This document shows, piece after piece, positions 7,866 through 15,405 of a stretch of DNA of 47,158 nucleotides. A program made the translations under genes and the position numbers. The notes below the pieces were generated by a model. That model searched no databases and was not told the DNA's origin. It saw only the letters and a list, made by a program, of their open reading frames with translations. This DNA comes from Candidatus Limiplasma pullicola (GTDB lineage: Bacteria > Bacillota > Clostridia > Christensenellales > Aristaeellaceae). Each line of letters opens with the position of its first letter. Position 1 is the stretch's first letter. Location: contig DVIV01000021.1 of the NCBI GenBank assembly GCA_018710985.1, positions 1 through 47,158 on the forward strand. The letters are read 5' to 3'.

Positions 7866-9623
7866 ATGCCGATGGATGGCTTTACCCTGTCGTATATGCG
7901 CCGCGAGCTGCTTTCCGCGCTCCGGGGCGGACGGGTGGACAAGGTCAATCAGCCCGAGCGCGACGCGCTGGTTTTGCTCATACGCAGCGGCGGGGGCAAC
8001 CACAGGCTGCTTTTGAGCGCCAACGCCAACCAGGCGCGCGCCCAGCTGACCGCCCAGGCCTATGAGAACCCGGCCGAGCCGCCGATGTTCTGCATGCTCA
8101 TGCGCAAGCACCTTTTGGGCGCGCGCGTGAAGGATGTCGGGCAGGTGGCCGGCGACCGCATTCTGACCATCGCTTTTGACTGCCTGGACGAGCTGGGCGA
8201 TTCCGTGGAAAAAACGCTCTATCTGGAGGTGATGGGCCGTCACTCCAACCTGACGCTGGTGCGGAAGGACGGGGTGATCATCGACGCCATCCGCCACGTA
8301 AACAGCGAGATGAGCCGCGTGCGCACCGTGCAGCCCGGCGGCGTATACCAGCTTCCGCCCCAGCAGGACAAGCTGGCCCCGGAAGCCCTCACGCCGGACG
8401 CTCTGACCGCGCGGCTGACCGCGCAGGGGGGTACGCTGGCCAAGGGGCTGATGGCCTGCGTCGCGGGCATGGCCAGTGTGTGCGCCCGGGAGATCTGCGC
8501 CCAGGTGGGCGCGGACGCCGCCGCACCCGTGAGCGAGCTGGATCCCGGCGCGCTTTCGCCCCGGCTGGTTCAGGCGCTGCGGGACATTCCCGCCGCGCCC
8601 GTGGCGCTCTATGACGAGGCGGGGATGGCGGTTGATTTCTTCCCCTTCCCCTACCGCACCTTTGCGGCGGAGCGCCAGAAGGCCATGCCCGGCCTGAGCG
8701 CGGCCATGGACGCGTTCTATCTGGGGCGCGACCTGCGCGCGCGCATGCAGCAGAAGAGCGCCGGGCTTCAGCGGCACATCAAGAGCGCGCTGGAGCGCAC
8801 GGAGAAGAAAAAGGCCATCATGCTCGATTCCATCCGCCAGAGCGCGCTGGCCGAGCAGGACCGCATCTTCGGCGATCTGCTCACCGCCAATCTGCACCTG
8901 ATCGGCCGGGGCGCGGCCTGTGTGACGGTGCGGAACTACTACGAGGAGGGCTGTCCCGAGGTGGACATTCCCCTCTCCACGCGCCTGACCCCCTCGCAGA
9001 ACGCGCAGAGCTACTATAAGAAATACCGCAAGGCCAAGGTGGCCGAGCAGTACGCGCGCGAGCAGCTCGTCACCATCGAGCGGGACCTTGCGCTGCTGGA
9101 AAATGCGCTGGATGACCTGGACAAGTGCGAAACCACCGCCGATCTGGGCGAGGTACGCTACGTGCTTTCGCAGGCGGGTTTCCTGCGGCCCGAGCCCTCG
9201 CGGGGGCGCGGCGGCAAGCCCAAAAAGCTTCCGGAGGGCAAGCCCTGCCGCTTTACCGCGCCCGACGGCACCGTGATCGAGGTCGGCAAGAACTCGCTGC
9301 AAAACGACCGGCTTACCCTGCACGCGCGCGGCGGCGAAACCTGGCTGCACGCGCAGGGCATCCCGGGGTCGCACGTGCTGATCCGCACGGAGAGCGACCC
9401 GTCGGACGAGACGCTGCTCTATGCCGCCAAGCTGGCCGCCTACTTCAGCAAGGGGCGCAACCATCCCCAGCTTCCGGTGGACTACACCCGCCGCAAGTAC
9501 GTCAAGAAATCCGCCAACGCGCCTGCCGGGCTGGTCACCTACACCCATTTCAAAACCCTCATCATCGGCCTCACGCCCGAAGATGTGGCAAAAATCATCC
9601 GGGAAGGAGGCGGCGGCAAGTGA
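7866..9623 (+). CDS. rqcH: Ribosome quality-control protein RqcH (NFACT family)
   Basis: 585 residues, the usual length for bacterial RqcH/Rqc2, often annotated as fibronectin-binding protein A. The N-terminal NFACT-N domain starts MPMDGFTLSYMRREL, a predicted coiled-coil middle part spans about residues 270-420, and the C-terminal NFACT-R domain has GRNHPQLPVDYTRRKYVKK. RqcH binds stalled 50S subunits carrying peptidyl-tRNA and adds alanine tails that mark the nascent chain for degradation. A strong AGGAGG lies about 12 bases before the ATG. The next gene overlaps its stop codon. Confidence 0.92.
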   Translation: MPMDGFTLSYMRRELLSALRGGRVDKVNQPERDALVLLIRSGGGNHRLLLSANANQARAQLTAQAYENPAEPPMFCMLMRKHLLGARVKDVGQVAGDRILTIAFDCLDELGDSVEKTLYLEVMGRHSNLTLVRKDGVIIDAIRHVNSEMSRVRTVQPGGVYQLPPQQDKLAPEALTPDALTARLTAQGGTLAKGLMACVAGMASVCAREICAQVGADAAAPVSELDPGALSPRLVQALRDIPAAPVALYDEAGMAVDFFPFPYRTFAAERQKAMPGLSAAMDAFYLGRDLRARMQQKSAGLQRHIKSALERTEKKKAIMLDSIRQSALAEQDRIFGDLLTANLHLIGRGAACVTVRNYYEEGCPEVDIPLSTRLTPSQNAQSYYKKYRKAKVAEQYAREQLVTIERDLALLENALDDLDKCETTADLGEVRYVLSQAGFLRPEPSRGRGGKPKKLPEGKPCRFTAPDGTVIEVGKNSLQNDRLTLHARGGETWLHAQGIPGSHVLIRTESDPSDETLLYAAKLAAYFSKGRNHPQLPVDYTRRKYVKKSANAPAGLVTYTHFKTLIIGLTPEDVAKIIREGGGGK

Positions 9624-10210
9624 CCATTCAGCTTCGCATCGCCACGCCCCAGGACGCGCCGCTCATCCATGAGATCTTTGGCCATTACGTGCTTGCCTCC
9701 ACGGCCACCTTTAACGAAGTCAACCCCGGCGTGGAGGTTCGCGCCGAGGAGATCCGCAGCCAGCTGGAAACCTATCCCTGGCTGATTGCGCAGGATGAAA
9801 CGGGCCGTTTCCTGGGCTACGCCTGCGCCGAGCCCTTCCGCCCGCAGACGGGCTATCGCTATGTTGCCGAGCTGACCATCTTTCTCGCCCCCGATGCGCC
9901 GCGCCGCAGCGGCATCGGCCGGCAGCTGTACCGGGCGCTTTTGCCCTTCCTTCAGCGGCAGGGGTTCCGGCAGGTTATCGCGGTGATCACCTCCACCAAT
10001 GAAGGCAGCCTGGCCCTGCACCGTTCCTTTGGCTTTACCGAGGCGGCGCGCCTCACCTCCAGCGGCTACAAGCACGGCCAATGGCTGACGTCGGTCTGGA
10101 TGGTCAAGCAGCTCAATGATTTCGACCCTTCCCCCGGGCCCATCACGCCCTTCCGGGAGTGCCGGGCGGAGATGGAAGCGCGCCTGGCCGCGCTGAACGC
10201 GGAGGCGTGA
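9620..10210 (+). CDS. GNAT N-acetyltransferase, phosphinothricin-acetyltransferase type
   Basis: 196 residues from a GTG that overlaps the rqcH stop (GTGA), with GGAGG upstream. The fold is read from RIATPQDAPLIHEIF at the N-terminus, ELTIFLAPDAPRRSGIGRQL (acetyl-CoA loop Arg-x-x-Gly-x-Gly) and NEGSLALHRSFGFTEAARL. This arrangement matches the Pat/Bar/MddA branch, which acetylates phosphinothricin, methionine sulfone or other small amines. The substrate here is unknown. An extra C-terminal tail of about 30 residues follows the domain. Confidence 0.85.
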   Translation: MTIQLRIATPQDAPLIHEIFGHYVLASTATFNEVNPGVEVRAEEIRSQLETYPWLIAQDETGRFLGYACAEPFRPQTGYRYVAELTIFLAPDAPRRSGIGRQLYRALLPFLQRQGFRQVIAVITSTNEGSLALHRSFGFTEAARLTSSGYKHGQWLTSVWMVKQLNDFDPSPGPITPFRECRAEMEARLAALNAEA

Positions 10211-10213
10211 GGC

Positions 10214-10912
10214 ATGGACGAGGCGTTTCGGGAATGGCAGGAGTGGCGCGAGGCCACATGCGACGAGCCGCTGGAGGGCATGGCGGCCTTCTTTGACGCG
10301 CGCGCAGGGGATTACGAAAGCCACATGGCGCGCTGGGAGGCGCACTACCGCTGGATGGCCCGTCTGCTGCCGGACGGCGTCCGCACGCTGCTGGACCTGG
10401 GCTGCGGCACGGGTCTGGAGCTGGACCGCATCTTTGAACGGTTTCCCGACCTGGCGGTGACGGGCATCGACCTTTCGCCGGACATGCTGGAACGGCTGGC
10501 CCGTAAGCATGCGGGAAAGCGGCTCACGCTCATCTGCGCGAACTATTTCGGCTGCGACCCGGGCGAAAACCGCTTTGATGCCGCAGTTTCCTTTGAAACG
10601 CTGCACCACTGGCCCGCCGCGCGGAAAACGGAGCTGTTCAGGAGGCTCCGCCGCGCCCTCCGGCCCGGCGGGTGCTATCTGCAATGCGACTACGTCGCCA
10701 CCTCGCAGGCCATGGAGGATGCGGCCATGGCCGAATGCGCGCGCAGGCGGGCGCGCGACGGCGTGCCTGAGGACGCCTTTGTCCACTTCGACACGCCGCT
10801 CACTTTGGCACATGAGATGCAATGTCTCAGCGAGGCGGGATTCTCCTGCGTGGAGCTGCTGGGCTTTCTTGAGGGAGACGATCACACCGCCATGCTCAGG
10901 GCGCTCAAATAG
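10214..10912 (+). CDS. Class I SAM-dependent methyltransferase
   Basis: 232 residues. The SAM-binding motif I LLDLGCGTGLELDRI, motif II GIDLSPDMLERL and the later FDAAVSFETLHHWP give a class I methyltransferase of the UbiE/Methyltransf_11 type. No residues point to a particular acceptor. It starts 3 bases after the acetyltransferase and ends the rqcH operon at a bidirectional hairpin. Operon position alone does not show a role in ribosome rescue. Confidence 0.8.
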   Translation: MDEAFREWQEWREATCDEPLEGMAAFFDARAGDYESHMARWEAHYRWMARLLPDGVRTLLDLGCGTGLELDRIFERFPDLAVTGIDLSPDMLERLARKHAGKRLTLICANYFGCDPGENRFDAAVSFETLHHWPAARKTELFRRLRRALRPGGCYLQCDYVATSQAMEDAAMAECARRRARDGVPEDAFVHFDTPLTLAHEMQCLSEAGFSCVELLGFLEGDDHTAMLRALK

Positions 10913-10921
10913 GGGCCATAC

Positions 10922-10960
10922 AAAAAGCGCCCGGAACGCGATATGGCGTTCCGGGCGCTT
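10922..10960 (-). terminator. Terminator after rplL, shared with the convergent rqcH operon
   Basis: A perfect stem of at least 12 bp (GCGCCCGGAACG paired with CGTTCCGGGCGC) with a short loop. On the minus strand it is followed by TTTTTG and so terminates rplJ-rplL. On the plus strand the tail is poor in T. Confidence 0.85.
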
Positions 10961-10976
10961 GCTTGCATCCGGGAAA

Positions 10977-11348
10977 TTACTTGATTTCGACAGTCGCGCC
11001 GACCTCGGCCAGCTTGGCCTTGATCTTCTCGCACTCTTCCTTGGAAGCGGCTTCCTTGATGGTCTTGGGAGCGGATTCCACGAATTCCTTGGCTTCCTTC
11101 AGGCCCAGGCCGGTCAGCTCGCGCACGACCTTGATGACCTTGATCTTCTCGCTGCCGGCATCCTTCAGGATGGCGTCGAACTCGGTCTTCTCTTCCTCAG
11201 CGGGAGCGGCGGCGCCGGCGGCACCGGGCACAGCCACAACAGCGGCGGCGGCGGACACGCCGAACTTCTCTTCCAGGGCCTTGACCAGGTCGTTGAGCTC
11301 AAGCACAGTCATTTTCTCAATCTCGGCAATAAATTCCTCGTGAGTCAT
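10977..11348 (-). CDS. rplL: 50S ribosomal protein L7/L12
   Basis: 123 residues. N-terminal dimerisation helices ([20 protein letters not shown]), an Ala/Gly/Val-rich hinge around residues 37-52, and the C-terminal factor-binding domain ([20 protein letters not shown]). L7/L12 forms the ribosomal stalk that recruits translation GTPases. The start is the ATG 7 bases after GGAGG; an ATG five codons upstream overlaps that ribosome-binding site and is unlikely. It follows rplJ by 61 bases. Confidence 0.97.
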   Translation of the reverse strand: MTHEEFIAEIEKMTVLELNDLVKALEEKFGVSAAAAVVAVPGAAGAAAPAEEEKTEFDAILKDAGSEKIKVIKVVRELTGLGLKEAKEFVESAPKTIKEAASKEECEKIKAKLAEVGATVEIK

Positions 11349-11409
11349 GTGAATAGCCTCCATTCTATCATCGGTTTTCGATTAGCTTGCGTAGGAAACG
11401 GGAAGCCTG

Positions 11410-11922
11410 TCAGGCTTCGGGAGCGGCCTCGGAGTCCTTCTTGGCGATCGCGTCCAGCACGCGCACGAAGCTGGCGATGCTGCTCTGCAGGCTGCCGACC
11501 AGGCGGGCCAGAAGCACTTCGCGGCTGGGCATTTCGGCCAGGGCCTTGATCTGCTCCATGCTCATCAGCTCGGTGCCAAGCAGGCCGGCCTTGATCTCGA
11601 TCGCGTCGCTCTTCTTCTTGACGATGAAGTCGTTGACGATCTTGGCGGGGCTTACGGGGTCGTTCATGCCGAAGGCGAAAGCCGACGGGCCGTTGAGCAC
11701 CTCGTCCAGACCTTCGATGTTCAGCTCCTTGAGCGCGCGGCGCACCAAAGTGTTCTTCAGCACGCAGTATTCAACGCCGTTGGCGCGGAACTGGGCGCGA
11801 AGGCCGGTCACCTGCTCCACGGTCAGGCCGCTGTAGCGGACCACGATCACGCTCTGCGCTTCCTGGAACTTCTTGACGATGTCGCTGACGACCTGCTTTT
11901 TCAGCTCAAGATTCTTGCTCAT
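11410..11922 (-). CDS. rplJ: 50S ribosomal protein L10
   Basis: 170 residues, standard length. The N-terminus KKQVVSDIVKKFQEAQSVIVVRYSGLTVEQVTGLR and the segment NTLVRRALKEL are typical of L10, which anchors the L7/L12 dimers to 23S rRNA. A strong AAAGGAGGTG lies before the ATG. The gene is preceded by an L10 leader whose attenuator is probably controlled by L10-L12 binding. Confidence 0.97.
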   Translation of the reverse strand: MSKNLELKKQVVSDIVKKFQEAQSVIVVRYSGLTVEQVTGLRAQFRANGVEYCVLKNTLVRRALKELNIEGLDEVLNGPSAFAFGMNDPVSPAKIVNDFIVKKKSDAIEIKAGLLGTELMSMEQIKALAEMPSREVLLARLVGSLQSSIASFVRVLDAIAKKDSEAAPEA

Positions 11923-11936
11923 TGGGGTTGCACCTC

Positions 11937-12092
11937 CTTTTTGAAAATCTGCGATTCCAAAAAGAAAACCCTTGCAGGCGCAAGGGCGAACAAGTCGCAG
12001 GGGATTTCTCCCGCCTTACACCTCGGCGGGAAGGTTTTACGGGGCTTGCGCCGCCAACCCGCTGTCTTAGGCATAGGTTTCCAAAAGAATCG
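11937..12092 (-). ncRNA. Ribosomal protein L10 leader RNA
   Basis: The transcribed leader of rplJ-rplL carries the words that mark this element: CCTAAGACAGCGGG near its 5' part and CCGCCGAGGTGT in the L10-binding region, the latter pairing with a downstream GGCGGG. In Firmicutes the L10-(L12)4 complex binds this kink-turn-containing leader. Here the leader ends in an intrinsic terminator (11959-11986), so feedback probably works by transcription attenuation. Confidence 0.85.
11959..11986 (-). terminator. Attenuator at the end of the L10 leader
   Basis: Minus strand: CCCTTGC, loop GCCT, GCAAGGG, then TTTTCTTTTT. It lies 37 bases before the rplJ start, in the position expected for a regulated terminator. 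Confidence 0.8.
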
Positions 12093-12098
12093 ACATCT

Positions 12099-12126
12099 AT
12101 TATACCCAAGGCGCGGCGTTTGTCAA
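12099..12126 (-). promoter_or_regulatory. Promoter of rplJ-rplL
   Basis: Perfect TTGACA (12121-12126) and perfect TATAAT (12099-12104) with a 16-base spacer on the minus strand; strong, as expected for a ribosomal protein operon. Confidence 0.9.
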
Positions 12127-12172
12127 GCGAAAAAGGCGTTTTTTTCTTCATCTGCCTTGAAAACATTTGTCA

Positions 12173-12201
12173 GCGTATTTTCAGCCCGCGGGGCCAAAAT
12201 A
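12173..12201 (+). promoter_or_regulatory. Possible sigma-G (forespore) promoter for the spore-protein genes
   Basis: GCGTA (12173-12177) and CAAAATA (12195-12201) are separated by 17 bases. They resemble the sigma-G boxes GHATR and CATAATA with one mismatch each. The position, 33 bases before the first spore-protein start, fits forespore expression. No good sigma-A promoter is visible here. Confidence 0.4.
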
Positions 12202-12233
12202 GCGTTGAACCCACTTGAGGAGGTGAACAACGG

Positions 12234-12470
12234 ATGGTGAACCGCCAGAGTACCGGCAAGAGCAGCCGGCCCGAGGCGCCTCAGGCCCGCGCCGCCCTGG
12301 ACAGCATGAAATACGAAATCGCCAAGGAATTGGGCATCAATTTCAAGCAGGGCTACAACGGCGACCTTAGCTCCAGGGACAACGGCTATGTGGGCGGCTA
12401 CATGGTCAAGCGCCTGATCGAGCAGGCCGAACGCCAGATGGCTTCCCAGGGAGGCAACACCATGCGCTGA
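12234..12470 (+). CDS. Alpha/beta-type small acid-soluble spore protein
   Basis: 78 residues. It contains the family signature KYEIAKELGINFKQGYNGDL and GGYMVKRLIEQAE. The EIAKE segment corresponds to the site cut by the germination protease GPR. These proteins coat spore DNA and protect it from UV and heat. GAGGAGGTGA before the ATG is a very strong ribosome-binding site. A second copy follows after 30 bases. Confidence 0.95.
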   Translation: MVNRQSTGKSSRPEAPQARAALDSMKYEIAKELGINFKQGYNGDLSSRDNGYVGGYMVKRLIEQAERQMASQGGNTMR

Positions 12471-12500
12471 AGCGCAAATCATTGATGAGGTGAAGGAAAA

Positions 12501-12728
12501 ATGTATCAGAATCAGCAAAGCACCACCGGCTCCAACCGCACCATGGTTCCCGAGGCCAAGCAGGCCCTGAACAACATGAAGTTTGAGATTGCCAACGAGC
12601 TTGGCATCAACCTCAAGCAGGGCTACAACGGCGATCTGCCCAGCCGTCAGGCGGGCTACATCGGCGGCTACATGGTCAAGCGCCTGATCGAAAACGCCGA
12701 GCGCGCCATGAGCGGCGGCCAGCAGTAA
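12501..12728 (+). CDS. Alpha/beta-type small acid-soluble spore protein, second copy
   Basis: 75 residues with the same core as its neighbour (KFEIANELGINLKQGYNGDL, GGYMVKRLIENAE) but a different N-terminus. The two genes look like a tandem duplication and are probably co-transcribed in the forespore. GAGGTGAAGG precedes the ATG. Two successive hairpin terminators follow. Confidence 0.95.
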   Translation: MYQNQQSTTGSNRTMVPEAKQALNNMKFEIANELGINLKQGYNGDLPSRQAGYIGGYMVKRLIENAERAMSGGQQ

Positions 12729-12750
12729 CCGCACGGCAAATCCGGATCAG

Positions 12751-12782
12751 GGAGCGGTCGCCCCAGCGCGGCCGCTCCTTTT
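12751..12782 (+). terminator. First terminator after the spore-protein pair
   Basis: GGAGCGG pairs with CCGCTCC around an inner GC-rich loop and is followed by TTTT. Confidence 0.7.
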
Positions 12783-12809
12783 GGCGCGCCCGAACACGCT
12801 TGCGGGCCT

Positions 12810-12839
12810 GCCCGCAGGATGCGCTCCGCGGGCTTTTTT
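12810..12839 (+). terminator. Second terminator after the spore-protein pair
   Basis: GCCCGC-A-GGA, loop TGCGC, TCC-GCGGGC, then six T. A typical intrinsic terminator, and a backup to the one 30 bases upstream. Confidence 0.8.
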
Positions 12840-12979
12840 CATTCCCCGCCGCGTCGGCATTTTCCGCCGCACCGGCGCATCTTCTTTTGTGCGGGCAGGA
12901 AAAGGGCCTTCGCTTCTTGAACCTCTATTGCGTCGGAAAGGACATTCTCATTACTGACGTTGGGAAGGCGGCGGTCGGC

Positions 12980-13705
12980 ATGGCGGCATATCCGCTCATC
13001 GGCGTATCTGGCAGCATCGACGCGGAGGAAACGCGTCACTTCATTTTGCGGGATTATCTGCGCGCGGTGATCGCCGCAGGCGGCGCGCCCGTGCTCCTCA
13101 GCCCCGACATGGAAGGCGGCCTGATGGAGGATTGCGTTGCGCGCCTGGACGGCCTTGTGCTGGCGGGCGGCAACGACGTGTCCCCCGCCCTCTTCGGCGA
13201 GCAGCCCATCGAAGCGCTGGGCGAGGTCAATCCCCTGCGCGACGCCTTTGAAATGCGCCTGGTGCGTCTGGCGGCGCAGCGCGGGCTGCCCACGCTGGGC
13301 ATCTGCCGGGGCGTGCAGGCGATGGCGGCGGCGCTGGGCGGCTCGCTGTGGCAGGACCTGCCCGGCCAGTACCGCACGGCTTACGGAGAACCGCCCATCG
13401 CGCACCGGCAGACGTCTCCGGGGCAGTATGCCAGCCACACGGTGTCCGTGGTGCCGGGCACGCTGCTTGCGCGCCTCTCGGACGGGGCGGAAACGCTGCA
13501 CGTCAATTCCTTCCACCATCAGGCGGTGAAGGCGCCGGGCAGCCTGCGCGTGTGCGCCCTCGCTCCGGACGGCGTGATCGAGGCCGTGGAGCATGAAGCC
13601 CTGCCCTTTTTCCTGGGGGTGCAGTGGCATCCGGAACGGATGTTCCGGCGCGACCGGCAGGCGGCGGCGCTGTTTGAAGGCCTGGTCCGGGCGGCGCGCG
13701 GCTGA
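12980..13705 (+). CDS. Class I glutamine amidotransferase-like hydrolase (peptidase C26, PuuD type)
   Basis: 241 residues from the ATG at MAAYPLIGVSG, where the family normally begins; the longer open frame upstream crosses a terminator. Catalytic parts are visible: LAGGNDVSP, the nucleophile Cys in TLGICRGVQAM, NSFHHQAVK and GVQWHPERM with the His-Pro-Glu of the triad. Relatives hydrolyse gamma-glutamyl-GABA and similar gamma-glutamyl amides. The substrate here cannot be assigned, since no putrescine pathway genes are near. The ribosome-binding site (GGGAAGG) is moderate and no clear promoter is seen. Confidence 0.85.
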   Translation: MAAYPLIGVSGSIDAEETRHFILRDYLRAVIAAGGAPVLLSPDMEGGLMEDCVARLDGLVLAGGNDVSPALFGEQPIEALGEVNPLRDAFEMRLVRLAAQRGLPTLGICRGVQAMAAALGGSLWQDLPGQYRTAYGEPPIAHRQTSPGQYASHTVSVVPGTLLARLSDGAETLHVNSFHHQAVKAPGSLRVCALAPDGVIEAVEHEALPFFLGVQWHPERMFRRDRQAAALFEGLVRAARG

Positions 13706-13720
13706 GCGGATCGCGGGCAT

Positions 13721-13759
13721 AAAAAAAGTGAACCATCTGCACGAAGCAAGACAGCCCAC
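13721..13759 (-). terminator. Terminator of tRNA-Trp
   Basis: Minus strand: an 11-bp stem GTGGGCTGTCT with AGATGGTTCAC, several pairs being G-U, around a 10-base loop and followed by seven T. It begins 3 bases after the tRNA CCA end. Confidence 0.75.
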
Positions 13760-13761
13760 CC

Positions 13762-13835
13762 TGGCAGGGGCAGAAGGATTCGAACCCTCAACAAAGGTTT
13801 TGGAGACCCACGTGTTACCATTACACCATGCCCCT
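13762..13835 (-). tRNA. tRNA-Trp (anticodon CCA)
   Basis: The acceptor stem AGGGGCA pairs with TGCCCCT, followed by discriminator G and an encoded CCA. The D-arm is GTGT/ACAC, the anticodon loop CTCCAAA has the anticodon at 13801-13803 (complement), and the T-loop is TTCGAAT. It closely resembles Firmicute tRNA-Trp. It is a single-gene unit with its own promoter and terminator. Confidence 0.96.
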
Positions 13836-13850
13836 ACGGAACGATTTGAA

Positions 13851-13879
13851 AGTATACACGACCTTTCCCGATTTGTCAA
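13851..13879 (-). promoter_or_regulatory. Promoter of tRNA-Trp
   Basis: TTGACA (13874-13879), 17 bases, TATACT (13851-13856) on the minus strand, 15 bases before the mature tRNA 5' end. Confidence 0.88.
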
Positions 13880-13908
13880 CAGAAAAATCCAAACATCCGT
13901 TTTTTGCA

Positions 13909-13945
13909 CGCCCGCCCCGCGCCGGCGGCGGCGCGGGGCGGGGCG
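13909..13945. repeat. Long GC-only inverted repeat after the small protein gene
   Basis: A stem of about 15 bp (CGCCCGCCCCGCGCC and its near complement) around a GGCGGC loop, starting right after the stop of the 60-residue gene. On the minus strand it has no T-run behind it. It may act as a 3' stability element or an atypical terminator. Confidence 0.5.
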
Positions 13946-13949
13946 GCGG

Positions 13950-14132
13950 CTATTCCTCGCCGTCCCGCGCGGGCTTCTGCTCGTGAATGGCGTACAGGTC
14001 GGCATAGCTGCGGGCCTGGCCGGAGGTATGCACGGCGGAGGGAATCAGCCCCGTGCATTCCGTAGCCGAGGCCAGCTCCGCCACCTCCGGAACGGGCGGG
14101 TTGACCGGGGTTTGTCTGGCGCGTGGTTTCAT
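13950..14132 (-). CDS. Conserved-looking small protein with an ECTGLIP motif
   Basis: 60 residues, no transmembrane segment. The core ECTGLIPSAV followed by SYADLYAIH resembles short clostridial proteins of unknown function that carry ECTGLIP and a YADLY-x-(I/V)H tail. That resemblance is from memory and was not searched. The N-terminal half is proline-rich (RQTPVNPPVPEVAELA). GGGAGG lies 11 bases before the ATG. The gene is divergent from the sortase gene and ends at a strong GC hairpin. No function can be given. Confidence 0.65.
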   Translation of the reverse strand: MKPRARQTPVNPPVPEVAELASATECTGLIPSAVHTSGQARSYADLYAIHEQKPARDGEE

Positions 14133-14213
14133 GTGCGAAATCGCCTCCCGTGATGCTCTCCGGGGCAGTGTGCTCCGCCGGGAGCCCCGCTATGCGTGCG
14201 GGTGCTATTTCCT

Positions 14214-14242
14214 TTGACATTTGATGGAACTCGCCGTATAAT
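14214..14242 (+). promoter_or_regulatory. Promoter of the sortase gene
   Basis: A consensus match: TTGACA (14214-14219), 17 bases, TATAAT (14237-14242), 37 bases before the start codon. Confidence 0.9.
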
Positions 14243-14279
14243 GATTCTACCCTGTTGGTATACAAAGGAGCGATGCGCC

Positions 14280-15362
14280 TTGAAGCACAAGGAGCCAGCC
14301 GGCCGCTCCGGCTACTATCCCCATGGGCATTATGCGGGTTCGCCCAACCGCCGTCAGAAAAGACCCGTGCGCAAGCCTCTTTTTTACGGGCTGATCGCAG
14401 TATGCGCCGTGATTTTTGTGACGTCCGCCACGCTGCTGATTCGCTATTATTCCGACATCGCCGCCTCCCGCAGCGCTTCGGCTCAGCTCAATCAGCTCTA
14501 CCAGTCCGCGCAGGATTCCGCTTTCACCCCTGCGACGGCGCCTTCGGCCGTACCTACGGCCGTACCTTCGGCCGCACCTTCGGCCACGCCCGCTTCCACG
14601 CTGCCGGCTGAGACCGTCTCCACCGCCGCGCCGCAGCCCGCCGCCATCACGCTCTCCGCTTCCGGCGCAGCCGGCGACCTGAGCGTGGAGGAGCTGTGGC
14701 CGACCACCTATCCGGACAACCCCCGCCTGGATGTGTCCTCCGTCTTTGACGAATTGCAGGAGCGCAACCGCGACATCATCGCCTGGCTCAAGATTGATGA
14801 CGAGCTGGAGGAACCCGTGGTCCAGCGCGACAACGTCTTTTACCTCACCCACAACGCCCTGCAGCAGGAGAGCGTGACCGGCGCGCTGTTTCTGGACGAA
14901 AACTGCGACCTCATCCACGTGCCCACCCAGATGGTCATTCACGGCCACAACATGAAGGAGGGCGCGATGTTTGGCATGCTCAAAAAATACAAGGTCAAGG
15001 GCGCGGCCTTCTACCGCGAGCATGCCTTCATCGACTTCAACACGCTTTACGAAAACGGCCGCTACGTCATCTTTGCGGTGGCGGAGGTGGATATCCGCGC
15101 CGGACAGCCGTACTACCTGCCCTTCTGGCACTATTCGCGCTTTGACAGCGTGGAGGCCTTCAACAACTACATCGAAACCGCGCGCGCCTGCTCCCTGTAT
15201 CACTGCACGGTGGATGTGCAGCCCGGCGACCGGCTGCTCACCCTGTCCACCTGCACCGGCACGGACGACAACCTGCGCCTGGTGGTCATCGCCCGAAAGC
15301 TGCGCGAGGGCGAAAACCAGCTGGATCTGAACATGGAGGTCATGAGCACCTACGACCGCTGA
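14280..15362 (+). CDS. srtB: Class B sortase
   Basis: 360 residues from a TTG start 9 bases after AAAGGAG; a start further upstream would lie in the promoter. A short basic cytoplasmic tail is followed by one transmembrane segment (about residues 34-55), a Pro/Ala/Ser linker of about 60 residues, and a class B sortase domain. Catalytic residues: His223 in IHGHNM, Cys325 in TLSTCTGT and Arg333 in NLRLVV. Sortases cut cell-wall sorting signals and join the protein to peptidoglycan. The linker is encoded in part by a 12-bp tandem repeat. A possible substrate with a PPKTGD signal is encoded at 34.1-35.5 kb. Confidence 0.92.
   Translation: MKHKEPAGRSGYYPHGHYAGSPNRRQKRPVRKPLFYGLIAVCAVIFVTSATLLIRYYSDIAASRSASAQLNQLYQSAQDSAFTPATAPSAVPTAVPSAAPSATPASTLPAETVSTAAPQPAAITLSASGAAGDLSVEELWPTTYPDNPRLDVSSVFDELQERNRDIIAWLKIDDELEEPVVQRDNVFYLTHNALQQESVTGALFLDENCDLIHVPTQMVIHGHNMKEGAMFGMLKKYKVKGAAFYREHAFIDFNTLYENGRYVIFAVAEVDIRAGQPYYLPFWHYSRFDSVEAFNNYIETARACSLYHCTVDVQPGDRLLTLSTCTGTDDNLRLVVIARKLREGENQLDLNMEVMSTYDR
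14541..14588 (+). repeat. 12-bp tandem repeat in the sortase linker
   Basis: Four successive units close to CCTTCGGCCGTA, encoding a Pro-Ser/Thr-Ala-Val/Ala repeat. Copy number could vary by slippage and alter the length of the wall-spanning linker. Confidence 0.8.
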
Positions 15363-15371
15363 GAGCGCCTC

Positions 15372-15400
15372 TTTACAAGGGGCAAAAACTGTGCTATCAT
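15372..15400 (+). promoter_or_regulatory. Promoter of the ileS T-box transcript
   Basis: TTTACA (15372-15377), 17 bases, TATCAT (15395-15400). Confidence 0.8.
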
Positions 15401-15405
15401 ACCTC

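Noticed and set aside
6711-9548. 945-codon minus-strand frame spanning gerMN and the antisense of rqcH
   Set aside because: Only the last 338 codons (from 7727) are the real GerMN gene; the rest is the mirror of rqcH.
13876-14265. 129-codon minus-strand frame overlapping the 60-residue small gene
   Set aside because: Gly/Ala/Arg-rich out-of-frame sequence; the 60-codon frame has the better ribosome-binding site and a conserved-looking motif.
14541-14588. CRISPR or intergenic repeat array
   Set aside because: The 12-bp repeats are in frame inside the sortase linker; no spacers or cas genes occur anywhere in the window.
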